DNA of 64,000 nt, taken from Triops longicaudatus (Eukaryota; Arthropoda; Branchiopoda; Notostraca; Triopsidae). Each line of letters begins with the position of its first letter. Within the stretch, counting starts at the first letter, position 1. The stretch spans positions 1,302,001 through 1,366,000 of the forward strand of contig JAGQDJ010000202.1 of assembly GCA_022885665.1 (NCBI GenBank). The letters are read 5' to 3'. This document shows, one piece after another, positions 32,662 to 44,400 of this stretch. Below the pieces are notes generated by a model, which saw only the letters and a program-made list of their open reading frames with translations, was not told the DNA's origin and did not search any database. The translations under genes and the position numbers were made by a program.

Positions 32662-35600
32662 ATGTCGGAATCGACCTCGGCTAATAACGTGTCCCAAAAT
32701 GCCAATGTCTCGCGAAAGTTTCTTTACACATGGCGCCACGCGTGCGACCGGACCAAGGGCCGGACTAGAGATCTGATAAAAAAATTTCGACTGCCTACCA
32801 TCGATGGCAACCATTCGCCTTCCATTACCGATGACGGAGCGTCTGACCTCTCGACGTGCAAAAGTAGCGACGCTGTAGCTTCCGGAGGAAGTACTTCAGG
32901 CACTGGGCAAGGGTGGAGTGTACACGTTTGGTGTAAGCTTTTTTTCTTACCGAAAAAATAGCCCTAAATCTAATTTCATAGCCATCCAAGGAACGTTGTC
33001 CTTGTTTGTGAAGCTTACGGTCCCCTCGGTTTTCCGTGGTCCTTCTTTAGTAATTTAGTTCTGTTTGTTCTAGTACGTAATTTTCTTGTTTACAGTGTTG
33101 CATAATATAGGTAGCTTGTATTTCATCCCCGCAATGAATGTCGGTGGAGTGTATGGGGAGGAGAGGGTTATGGGACAACGACCAGGTCCTTGATTTGAAT
33201 TTCAGTTCAAAAGAAAGCTTAAGGGGCGGTAGGGGTCGCCAACGTTGAGAGGGAGGGGCTTCGCATCCTTGTTTGAAAGCTTCTATTGTGTTTCGCTTTT
33301 AAAACGAAAGAAATGAGTTTCATAAGGCAAGTTCTCTTTCTCAAGGAGGGAAAAAGCGAGCGGAAAATGTATACAAGACGTTCTTTTGTTCCTTTTACAA
33401 TTTTGAGACATTTCTTTGTACGTATTTTCTTTAAGTCGCTTTCTTCCATTCAGATCTTTTGGCTTAGGGCGGGTACGATAAAAAACGACCCTGCCTATTT
33501 TTTTTATATTATAGCAAATCTGTCAACCTAATTAAACTATTATGTTTGTTGTGTTCAAAAACATAGCTACTTGGGTACGACGAGGCTCTCAAGATTCTGA
33601 TGAGGAAGATTTCGTGCCAACCCATGGAGTTGATTATCTGTCGGATTTTCAGCGGACCAAACTCACCTTCTTCTTCCAGCACGTACTTGATATGAATCAT
33701 GACAATGTCATCTCCTCGGAGGATTTCGTCGCTTTGAACGAGGTTTGTATTGTATGGAAAAGAAATAGACTCGCTGGTAAAGTCCCTTAAAAGAATGCAA
33801 AGAAAAATACCTTTGAAAATGTATCTCCCAGATGTCTTAAAGAATCTAAATATTAGACTATCTCATGGTTTGTATGTTCTTCAACGAAGCTCTTGGGGGT
33901 TGTACACTTGCACGGGACATTTTTTCTTACTTTTTTTATAAACAAGACACGTACTGTGAGGTATTGATTTCGCATATAGTCTCATCTTATTTTGCGTTTT
34001 TTTCTGTGTCTTTATAGCGGATACGACATTACACAGAATGGCCTGCGGAATCTTTAGAGATGCTGACAACCAAAGAAGTCTTTGACGACTTCTTGCGATT
34101 TTTGCTGACGCACGTGACCGATCCCAAGCGAAGAAAACCGGGTAAGTTTATTACAACTGCATTGCTTTTTTTTTTCTGAGGAATATAGCACTTTAGCATC
34201 AAGCAAGTGCATAAATAAAATTTTAATTAAACCTTCGGAAATTTAATCTCCGTGAACGAGTTTATGTACCACCAAATTTGCGTTGCAAGGGGAAGTTTGG
34301 AAAGAAAAAGTGAGATAACTGCAAGTCTTAGCTACGAGATAACTGCGCGGAGTTTGCAACTAATGGGCTTTCTTGTTTGTCGTGTAGTAACAAGTTTGGC
34401 CACGTGGATTGTTCCAGGAGTCTGCTCGTGTGCCGAGCTTTGTTAGCACTCTTTTTTCATCTTCTTTCGTGAACGGAAGTCTATTGGTTACTGTGTATGT
34501 ACAGTAACTGTGTAGAGAATAGTTAAAATCAAGCGCTCATGTCTAAGGAGCTGGTAATTACCGAAAATGACAAGTTTAGGATTAGCGAGGTGATTAACAT
34601 GCTCGCTTGACCCTGCGGTTTGTAAATTGGTACCGTTTACGCCGTGCTTTTGACGTCACAGAGTGGTGACAACGCTGTTTCGGTTGTTTAGCATAATTTA
34701 AAGCGACATTTTCGTTGATTTTCTTACAGCTTGGTAAAAAAGATTACAGGTTTATAGTTTTCAACTAAAAATGTAAATATAGACAAGACAAAGAGGAGAT
34801 AAATATAGGAGGTAAAATTATAGCAGGCATTTCTGCCACTCGAAGCTTTTTAAAAATTTTTCAAGAATGAGCCATCTGTAAAAAATTTAAGCGCTCTTTG
34901 GAATTTAATCGCGGAAGCAAGTTTTCTTTAGGTGTGTGTTTGTATAGTTGGAGGACAAAACTTATTTTTGTTTTGAATGTATGTAGTTGAGTTCGAGGCC
35001 AAGTTTCAGTATATTAGTTCTCCGAGGCAAAACGCACGCTTGGATTACTGTTATTAAGGTACGGCTGCCAAAAGTTAGCAAAGCAACTTAGTCAGCTTGT
35101 ATTCGTTTTTAATCGCTGTGAGGGCGCCTGTATACACGGAATTCATTTTAGCCCCTTACTAACACGAGGGAAATGTTTGTCTGCCTAAGTTTGCTTACGG
35201 CGCGCGTGACAGTCAACCTAATTAGCTTAGGACAGGTCGGAAATTAATGAACTTTCTCATTTTCCTTTTATTCTTGGTTATATAACTTTCATTTTCTCTC
35301 TTTACCAGTTTTTGTTCACTTAGATGTGCCCAAAGTATGTGTAGACCTTTCACAATGGCTGGAAGCCTGGGGTTGTCTCATTAACGGCTGCAAAAGTTTC
35401 ACGGATTTCCCCTTGTGGGTTCAAGAAATGCCCAAGATCTTTTTTAATCTCATTTGTCGGACTGGTAAGCTCATTCTTTTCTCTCGTTTATGATGTGTGT
35501 TTCCTTCCGTCTTAAAAATACAAATTAAAAAAAAAAAAATGAAAAGCTCATTCTGTGCGCTTAGCCACTTTGCCAGAGTCAAGTGGAGTAGGACGCACTC

Positions 35601-37731
35601 AAAGGCGATGAAAAGACTAAGGGAATTGAACTTTGGCCTTTTATGTTTTTGACGAATTTATGAAAAATTATGTTTTTATAATGTACTGTGCACCCAACTT
35701 ACTTGGTTGGGTTATGACAACATCATTAGTATCCCATCACCGGGCTTACACAGTGAATGCATCTCATCGAGTACGAGCAACCTCTAATGAAGCTTACAGA
35801 GCGGGTGTAATGATATAGGGAAAACTAAGCCAAAAAATATCGATAAAAAATTGAGAACTTATTTAAATCTTGGGGCTTGTCGTCTGTGGCAGTATTCTAA
35901 AGATAATTCAGTTCTCAGAAATTCAAAAGTAACTGTGACGCCCAAGATTTCTGTTTAGATTGTATCGCATTTTGCAGCCAAACAGTTCTATCCCAGAAGT
36001 TCAAACTTCCACAGATTGTTTCTCAGTGATAAGCTTACTACGGCGCCGTAGTATCTGAAATTTGCGTAAAACTTTGTAACAAATTGAAGTAGACTTGGCC
36101 GCCGAAAACGATGTGGAATGAGAAGTATTGATCTGTGGGCATGTAATTATGTTTGCAGTGAAATTTTGGTCCTGTTAACATGGTCGAAGTTTTGTCTTGG
36201 AGGTTTCTTGACAGTATTCAACGACTGAGTAAAATATTGATTTGAAAGAAACTGCCCTCAGTGGAGAATAAAAGACCTCGGTGGCTGCACGAAAAGGTCA
36301 AAGTTAACTTGTTTGAAGATTTATGAACCCATTCTCCGTTTTGCGTTACCGGTCGCGACGTGGGCTCACTGTTAATAGAGAAACTAATATCATATCTTAT
36401 TATTCCCATTTCCTAGGCAAAGGATTCATTTCACCCAGAGAGCTCCGAGACTTTTATGGCCGGTTCCTCAGCCTCCCAAATCCTGAGGATGTAGAACTCA
36501 CCACTAGTGAAGCGTTCAAAGCAATGACCGCGGTAATGTAGATTACGAACCGTCCTTTACTAACTCTTGTATTTTAATGAACAGTTTTAAGCTTGCGTCT
36601 TTTAACGATGACGAGTCGATATGTTCGAGAGAGCGTTGACAATTTTTACTGTTTGTTCTTTTTCTCGTATTAAAAGAAAATGACTTTAGTTTTGAGGAAT
36701 GAATATCATAAAGTATCAGAGGAATGGTTTCCAGGACAAAATGAAGAATGTCGGTGTGTAATAGCTACTTCATAATATTACTGTAATCTTACACATAAGT
36801 GCTCTACACCTCGTAAATCTAGATTGCGTCTTTTCAGGGCAGTTCTCATTGTTGTTGCGACAGAAATTAGCCAAGTAATTTTTAAATGCTACAAGTAAGA
36901 GATAAAAAGTAAATTAATGTATTTAGCCAAGCACACAGAAAAGACTCTTGGGATATGGAAAAAGATTATACACGTAAGTGAATTCCAGAAAGAGCGAAGT
37001 AACTTTTCTATTAATATGCGAAGGTTTAGGTTACGAACAGAAATGTACTTAAAAACTATAAATTGCAAAGTTTCTTTGAACGAGCTCTTCAAACGTTTAT
37101 GACTTCTATTCAAATGCTACTGTAGCATAGGAGTGTAGGCACAGTACACTTCGCCGTTCGTGGCCATCAAAGCTGAGATCATAATTGACGTTCAAGCTGT
37201 TTCCAGAAGCAATTCTAGTATTTAACACAAAAAGCGTAATTGGGATTCTAGTAGCCAAAAGGTGTAAAAATATTCAGCAACATAAACACGATTGTTTCAT
37301 CGTATCTTGTGTTAAATGTAGGCTGTTACCTGAGCACCAGAGCTGGAAGAGATGTAGTCGTGTAAATTACTGTGAACTTCTTTGATATAATTATTCTCGT
37401 TTTTGTTTTGTCAGCTTTTCGCATGTACCTTATGACAGGGGACGTTAATATATATCTTGTAAAATATGTATCTTGTACGCAATAACAACGTGTGTTTTTA
37501 TATAACTATACTTTAAAACCACCATAATGAAGAGTCCTGTGTAATGGACATCGGTGACCGTCAGGGACCTTTGAGACCCAATGGGGACATATAGTAATGC
37601 TGACATATGACATCGTTCGTTCAGTAGTTGTACATCACAATATAGTAATAGGTTTACATAATCTCTCTGAATGTCAAGAGTTTCTTTTGGAGTGTTATAA
37701 CGAGGTATATTGGAAACGAAATGTTTTTTTT

Positions 37732-37770
<39 letters not shown>

Positions 37771-38099
37771 NNTTTTTTTTTTTTTTTGTTTTACCTGTGT
37801 AAGCCATGTGCTGGCCACCTAAGGGAATTCCCGGTTACTAATGCGTAATTTGAATTGGCGTGTTCCAGAATGGGGACTTTCCTCTAACATGGCCCCTGTT
37901 TCGGCTCAGCTTCGCCAATTTCCTGCTGGGCCGAGGTCCCCACGGACCAGGCCACTTCCTCTTTGGTCCTGTAAGTCGAGATGCTGCTTTGGCTCCTTGT
38001 CCGATAGATTACAGTGCACTGAGTGTGCCGAAGCAGGAGCTCGAACGCTTTGATCCTCGCCGGTTGCGTGAGAGTCAGCGAAGATCTGTTCTGATATGA
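32662..38099 (+). CDS. EF-hand calcium-binding protein, calexcitin/sarcoplasmic CBP-like
   Basis: Six exons: 32662-32932, 33567-33742, 34018-34141, 35309-35464, 36417-36532, 37869-38099; phases close to 357 aa. Residues 1-110 are Ser/Thr-rich and unlike the rest. The core starts with DYLSDFQRTKLTFFFQHVLD and an EF loop DMNHDNVISSED (Asp and Asn at 1, 3, 5; Asp in place of Glu at 12). A second hand, RTGKGFISPREL, keeps Gly, Ile and Glu but has lost the acidic 1/3/5 ligands. WxxW-type helices (LSQWLEAWGCLI, FPLWVQEMPKIFF) and PLTWPLFRLSFANFLLG fit the four-hand SCP/calexcitin fold, a calcium buffer or sensor of excitable cells (inference from fold). AATAAA at 38424-38429 ends this isoform. A perfect internal donor (CCT|GTAAGT, 37971) hints at an alternative 3' end. 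Intron 5 contains an N gap in a poly-T run. Confidence 0.8.
37735..37787. other. Poly-T run with two-base assembly gap
   Basis: A long T homopolymer broken by NN at 37771-37772 inside intron 5 of the EF-hand gene. The length of this run and perhaps flanking sequence is unreliable. Confidence 0.95.
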
Positions 38100-39046
38100 G
38101 TTGAAATACATATCTTCCTTTTATCCAGTTAAAAGAAACAGCAAAAGAAAAAACGGAGAAGAAATAACTTCATACGTGTCCCTATAAGACCCCCGCATTT
38201 CAGCTCGCAACCATCCCAAGTGCCCTGCCCCATTTTTAAGTTTTCGTAATTGTGTTCCATTGGACGAAGCTATTTTCCTCTAATTGCGTTTTGTTGTCTG
38301 GTTGGGTTTGTCGTTTGGAAGCACGCAAGGCTAAGTTTATCTAAGCAATTTTACCGCGATCTCTTTGACAGCGTGTGAGTCTCGATGTATTTTGCCTTAT
38401 TGGTGGGTTTGTTTTTATCGCTAAATAAACGGATGATGTTGCGTTTTTTGGGGCCAAGTTTTTCAACACTCTAACGCCAAAATGGTATGTTGACTTCGTG
38501 ACCATTTTCGGTTTCCAGGCTTTTCATGCTGGCGACCAACTTGGTAAGGTTCTATAAAGTTGGTAAGTACTCTAAAGGCAAAAAATGCATAAAAAGTACA
38601 TTTTTTGCCTTTTCGGTGGCTTCCTTTGTGATTGCAGTTAGCCACAAAAACCAGGTGAGTACTTTGCCTATTTAAATTTCGTAAACACTACACTCTTGTT
38701 AGTTGTAACAGTCAATTTTGTTATCGTAGTCGCGGTGAATTCTATTAAGATCCAAATTGCGCAATATTGAAAACGTTACGCTTGTGGTTTCTTTTCCAAT
38801 TGTCGATAAAAATGTTTGATTTGATTGTTTTCAGAAAGGAACGACGTCAAGATTCCGAGGTATTTTCTCGATTTCAATACACTAGATCCCAGTTTTGTCA
38901 GTAGGCGAAGACTGATAAATTTTTTTTAAGAAGACCGATGTACTTTAAATTTGATCAATGTATTATAATACTTCTTCGTTGAGAATAAGTCAAGTAAAAA
39001 ATAATTCAGTGGTATTTACAATATCATGCCAGACGAGCAGGATTAC
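38100..39046 (+). other. 3'UTR and possible alternative last exons of the EF-hand gene
   Basis: Contains the AATAAA at 38424-38429. Further on are plus-strand segments bounded by canonical splice sites: 38519-38543 (acceptor gtttccag, donor gtaagg), 38638-38654 (acceptor gattgcag, donor gtgagt) and an acceptor gttttcag before 38835. Joined to the internal donor at 37971 they stay in frame to stops at 38885 or 38903, depending on which are used. Confidence 0.4.
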
Positions 39047-39750
39047 TTAATATTTAGCGGGGGCAGGGTATTGGCGGGGAGCCTGGGGGGCAACGTAGGG
39101 AGCGGGGGCGGGTTTGTAAGCTACTGGGGCTACGGGGGCGGGTTGATAGGCAACAGGGGCGGGAGCGGCGTAGGCAGCGGGTTTGCCGTAAGTTTGAGGG
39201 TATTGGGCTTCTCCTTGGTATTTCACGTCAGCTACCAAACCGTAACCGGTGTCGGAGTAGGCGACAGTTTGGAGACGGCCGTCGGGAAGGCGAACGTAGT
39301 ACGAACCGGAGACAGTTTTGCCATCAGCGCTGGTTTCTTGGTGGCCGAAATCGTTGTAGTACTCATCCTTCACGGCGTAGTTGAAGGAATAAGGTTGAGG
39401 AGCATATTCCTATAATGGAGACGTTGATTAGAAAATTGCAATGTAGGTTTCCCTGTTTAATGCGTTAATTCTTAGAAGAAAACGTTCACAGGCTAAAAGT
39501 AAAGAACCATTACCACATAAGTAGCCGGTGCTTTGTAAGCTGGCTGGGGTGCAGATTGAGTGTACTGAGCTTGAGGCTTGTATTGCTGGGCAGCAGCGAC
39601 GGCTACCAATGCAGCGATGATGAGGAACTTTAAGATGTAAAGACGACAACATTAGTAAAAGAACTCACAATTTGCATTTCAAGTGATGTCAGTTTGAAAT
39701 ATTTAAGGAATTTAATTTTGTTTCTGCAATTTAATTCCAGTTACCTTCAT
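39047..39750 (-). CDS. Cuticle protein with Rebers-Riddiford chitin-binding domain (RR family)
   Basis: Three exons on the minus strand: 39750-39745 (only ATG AAG), 39627-39514, 39409-39047; 160 aa. The six-base first coding exon that splits the signal peptide is typical of arthropod cuticle genes. Signal peptide MKFLIIAALVAVAAA, then a Tyr/Pro/Gln/Ala linker, then the chitin_bind_4 domain: YSFNYAVKDEYYNDFGHQE, DGKTVSGSYYVRLPDGRLQT and VAYSDTGYGLVADVKYQGEA. The C-terminus is a low-complexity Ala/Pro/Tyr/Val tail (AAPAPVAYQPAP repeats) ending PAPAKY. It binds chitin in the procuticle (family knowledge). A TATA box is at 39850-39843. The RR-1/RR-2 subtype was not settled; the YYVRLPDGRLQTV core looks closer to RR-2. 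Confidence 0.93.
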
Positions 39751-39842
39751 GTTGACTCAAATGGGAGGTCTTCGGATCTCTAGGAATTGTTAAGGTAGGA
39801 AGAGCTTTGGCTTGTGGATGATTTTGAAAGCTGGTGCTCGAG

Positions 39843-39850
39843 CTTTTATA
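39843..39850 (-). promoter_or_regulatory. TATA box of the cuticle protein gene
   Basis: TATAAAAG on the minus strand, about 95 nt upstream of the ATG at 39750. The expected start site is about 39820. Confidence 0.6.
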
Positions 39851-40299
39851 CTGACGGAAAGGGAAGTGTATCATACATTTGTTACATATTGGGATTGGTC
39901 TATCCTTGTTGGAATTGGTCACAAAACAGGTGGCCTTCGGGCCAAGGCGGTGGCTTCTTTTGTTACGGGCCCTTTCTCCATTAGACACTGTGGGTGAAAT
40001 CGAAAGTGTCTGAGACGGAAAGAGAGAGCCAGAATCGCGAACCTGTTTCTTGCGGGAGAAGAACGGGAAGCTACACGCTTCGTAATAGGAGCAATTGAGA
40101 CAGCTTATGTAAAAACTATTGCACGACAAGCTTGAGAGGCTTTGGCGAATGTGGCTTAGACTGTCAGTATTACTCAAGTTCCCCTTTCACCATCATGCCT
40201 TCCTTTCACGTTTATTTATAGAATCACATGTACCTTCACACGTTTAGAAAAACGGTACCTCTTTACAAAGGCACAAAATGAAAACTAGAACCCCAATAG

Positions 40300-40468
40300 T
40301 TAATTTGGGCAAGCAGGACATGCACGCTTCTTGTGCCACTTCATGGATGTGCTCCGGCACCGAGCGCTCACTCGTTTCGGGTACACTACTTCTGGCATGC
40401 TATGAAACCGAAAGGCAATTTCAAGTTTGAAAGGGTCATGATATCCCTCATCAATCGAGTTCACCACA
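40300..40468 (-). CDS. Orphan candidate 3'-terminal exon, unknown protein
   Basis: Not recognised. On the minus strand a strong acceptor (cttttatgtttttag, ending 40469) opens a frame of 55 codons to a TAA at 40300. It reads VNSIDEGYHDPFKLEIAFRF, then HSMPEVVYPKRVSARC, then a basic Cys-containing end (KWHKKRACPACPN). An AATAAA lies on the same strand near 40214, at normal 3'UTR distance. No upstream exon was identified between 40470 and 41350, so this may be the end of a small secreted protein gene, a decayed gene or chance. Confidence 0.3.
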
Positions 40469-40694
40469 CTAAAAACATAAAAGCTAATGCTTCGCATTTT
40501 TGACGTCAACAAGGAAACGAACACTCCTTTTTCAAAGTTAGTCGAAATTCGAGAATCATTCGTAAGCTGATTCCTGTTTTATGACCGAAAATTTATGTCC
40601 ATTGAATGTGTCCGAAGCTCGGGCTTTGTGTTTGCCTTGCGCTGAGTAATACGAATTCGATATGTTGCGAAATTATCCAGAATAACATGAATCG

Positions 40695-41356
40695 TATAAA
40701 AACCCTGCGCTCAGCTTTACGGGCCAATTTGAAGGCAAAGATAGCTAAGTCGTTTGCTTAAATTTTAAACCGCCGCCCTTTTCCTTACATGAGGCAATCG
40801 CTTTGACCTGTGTATGAAAGGTGGCAGGAAAGTCGGCAGCCAGCTTTTAAAATGCCGTTTGTCCCAGACAGCCCTGGCTTGATGCGCGCCTTGAGCTTGT
40901 GCCGGGGCGAGCTGGGCGCAGTTGTCTGTCATGTCGTCCGTTGTGTGTGTACGCTGTTGAAACAGGTGACAAAAAAGGACGCATGGAAAACGTCGAAGGA
41001 AGATCCTTCTTAAATTGCGACATTTCTCCTACCTAGGTGAGCACTAACCTTTCTCCGAAGCTCTATTGCGGATGCCTACCTTGGATTACTCCCTCCAATC
41101 ACAGCTTTTCTGCCTCTTGAAAACAACCCAAGTGTTTTTGCATTCAGTGTTTTGTTGTTCCTGGGGATTTTTTGACAGTTGTCTAGTGTGGATATGTGTG
41201 ACCTCCTTTTCCAGTCTTGGCCCAGACACTTGTATTTTAACTTCATAAAACACACGCACTCCCTATCAAACTCATCCCATCACCTTTAAGAGCCGTAAGT
41301 GATTTTCCGTAACAAACCGAATATAAAACTAATTTGTCTGTTTTCATTACTTTCCA
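40695..41356 (+). promoter_or_regulatory. Probable promoter and leader exon of the MBD5/6-like gene
   Basis: TATAAAAA at 40695-40702, followed by a likely leader that ends at a strong donor (CTAG|gtgagc, 41038). The next acceptor is tttccag ending 41357. The leader carries short upstream frames. The exact transcription start is not visible. Confidence 0.35.
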
Positions 41357-41419
41357 GTGTTTTCTGTATTTTACAAAAAGTGTCAATTCCGTGATGGTTG
41401 GAAGCAGTTGTCAGAAAGT

Positions 41420-44400
41420 ATGGCCGGACAAGCCCTTTCAACTAGTCAGTGCACGCCCAACGTATTACTCTATTTGCCCAATCACGCCGTAAACGCCCAC
41501 CAGCGCGCTGGCCACGCCTCTTTCCAGCAACATGGCGAGTATGGTACCACCCCCGGCGATATTACACCCAGAATGTACCCCAATGCTCGTGCTTACGCCA
41601 AAAAGGTTTTGGCCAGCCAGGGCGTGTTCCACTTGGACACGGCTCCCAGTTGGCCCGCCCACCCTCGCCCCGCCCCTCACCCTACGGCTCTCGATGCCAA
41701 CGCAGGAGGGAATTACCTTACCGGTGACGTAAGCCACACCCACCTCCGCCACCATCTCTCCACCCCAGCCGCTGTCCAAGGTCATACCTCCCATGGCCAC
41801 GCCTACCAGTTTGCCAACATGCAAGGATTACACCCGAATAACGTGGTCACAACCTTAACATTGGACCCTAATTTTCTCCCGAGCCAGTTCAGCGGGTCAG
41901 GAATGGGTGGAGCGAATTCAGGAGGTGGGGCTTACGCCGCGGAAGTGAATTGTGCGTCGCAGAATGTGAGTTTAGGGCCGAGAACGAATTCCCGCTGCGA
42001 TTCGGTGCGATCCGAAGCTGCGGAATCGAGCTGTAGTAGTTTGAGTGCGGACAGTCAGAGCGATTATATGGGCGGAGCCAGTACGGCGACGTTTAATCAT
42101 CAATTGAACCAGTCGTGGTACACCAATTACCGAGGAAACGCTTCATCGTCGTCGTCAGCGGCTGCGGCTGCTGCGATGACGGGGAATGTGATGAACTACG
42201 GAAACGCGTGTAATGGTGATGCGCATTCCGCTGCGGGAAGTCATTATGCCAAAACGAGTAATTTCCCTAACCGTCCTTATAACTGTCATTGGTCGTATGC
42301 AGAAAACAATGTGAACTCGGCGGGGATTTCCCCGCAACAGCAACATCATCAGCAAAGATATATGAATTATGCCTGGAGTGCCACTCATGCCATGAACACC
42401 TACGCACGAAATCCAGTCCAGCATAATAGTAATGCGTACTGGGCTTCGGCCACGCCCACCCAGGCCCAGCACCATCATCGTCGTGATGTGAATCAAAACG
42501 AAATGAAGGAATGTTGGAACGTGATGCAAAATCAGTCGAACGGATGGGCCAAATACGCTCCACCCACCAGCAATCAAACAAACTACGCCCCTCTGGCGTC
42601 AGACACGCCCTGTGGGCGGGGCTACGGTTCGGTGGGCATGGCGTCCGTCGAGGAATCTCAGACAGTGGAGAATGAAGATCAGGGTGATAAGGAGTATGAT
42701 CACCGGGACATGGGCGGGGAGGTCTGCAAGACTGATGACGTCAGCACTGGGAGTGTAACGTGCATGGTACCTCCGCAGAGAAGGGAGAGCTGCAGTAATA
42801 ATAGTGATAATAGTCAAGTTTTAGCAAATTCGAGTGACGATCTGGCGGTTGCGAAAGTGAAGGTGAAGGAAACAAGTGAGGAGAACGGAGAAAGTGGGCG
42901 GAGCAGCTCCCAAACCGTGGTCACACCTTGGGGCTGGGAAAGATTAATTATCAATGATGCAGTGATTTACGTTAGGTGAGTTTTATTTTTGGATTTCTAC
43001 TGATTACATAAGATAATTTTTTACTTTCTTATTAGTTCTGCTTTTACGATTTTTTTCTGCAACAGTATTAGTGTGAATGATTAATTTTCACGGCATTTTG
43101 CCATTTTTATATATACTTGCTTATAATTATTTTGTAGGTCATTTTTTTGCGCATTTTTTATTTTGTTCATAAACTGTACCCTATGATATTTAAGATTTAT
43201 GTATCCACGTTTTATTTTATTGCGAATTTTTCCTGTGATTTATTTGGGATCATACTGTTAATCATTTGTGTCTTCTCGTTTGAAAAACACTTAGCAATTG
43301 TGTATTTTAAAGGGAAAATCGAAGTTCCATCTATAAAAAAGAAGTTTGAATATGTCCAAGGAAAGGGAGGAAAGTTATTTCTTCGTTTTTGCTCTTTGAG
43401 AGGGGGGCGGTGTATGTAATAAGAAAGTTGTTTGGAAAAGGAACTAGAACTTTGTCTCACTTTCGGAGAGCGAGAGAGGTTATATTTAACCCCCAAGGGC
43501 TCATTTGCAGGGTATATGTTGGAGGGGCGTTTGAAGTTTGCGTAAGCGGAAATGCCAAATGAAGAAGAAAAAAAGGACGAGAAAAACCTTCGCTTGTGAA
43601 TACTTTGTTTCAGAGCGAGAGAAAGTTAAGAGCTCTTTTTTTAATAAGGATTTCTGAGATTCTTAGACAAGTTTTTTCCTCGTAGTAGAATCAGAAATAT
43701 ACATGAAACTTGCTCGCAATTAAACTGAAAAGTAGACGAAACACTTCAGACGAGGAGACGAGAAAACCTTGAAGTGAGGATCCCGCGCGCCTGCGAGGCC
43801 GGGTACTGCGTTAAAGGAAACTGGGTGTCAATTTGTGAACTGCAAGCAAACAAAATGCGCGAAAGTCAGAATGCGTAAGTAAAGGAGTTGCTTTAGTCGT
43901 TTTACGTAAGTTTGTTTTATTTGTATTTATATTTACTGTAGGATCTCTTTATAGTAAATCTCCCTATAACGGAGGGATTAGAAAATGTATCCGTTTTAGC
44001 CAGTTTTTGTAATAAATGCTTTTTATATAACCGGAATTTTGTGAACTTCTGCACAATAGCCGCTTGTTCACTATAACCGATGCACGTTACAGCGAGATTT
44101 TGCTGCATAGCCTCCTGTGAACGTTTGAGTCGACGTCATCTTTGATAGTATTACCGTCTTCGGCAGTCCAGATTTTTTTGCGGTGTTCAGGTTAATTTAC
44201 AAAGTGAATTTGCATTTACTACGTGCAAATGCAAAGAGAATTTGCATTTGCTAATACATCAAATCTTTTCATATGGTACTCCCATTACGAATCAAAAGTT
44301 CTCAAGAAGGCTCTATAATAATTTTTCAGTAAAAATAAATTCCGAAAGACAAAGTAAGATTTTTTTCTCGATTTATGTAAATTAATAGTCAAGTTATTAT

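Noticed and set aside
38519..38562. 44-nt version of the first EF-hand micro-exon using the later gtaagt donor
   Set aside because: The longer form carries an in-frame TAA; only the 25-nt form keeps the frame open.
39026..39415. 129-codon Gly-rich plus-strand frame
   Set aside because: It is the shadow of the cuticle protein exon; the minus-strand protein has a clear chitin-binding domain and correct splice sites.
42155..42581. Long minus-strand frames opposite MBD exon 1
   Set aside because: Shadows of a high-complexity coding exon; composition is unnatural and there is no start context or homology.
43917..44108. 63-codon minus-strand frame
   Set aside because: It lies entirely over the Tigger/pogo-like MITE and reads through its terminal repeats.
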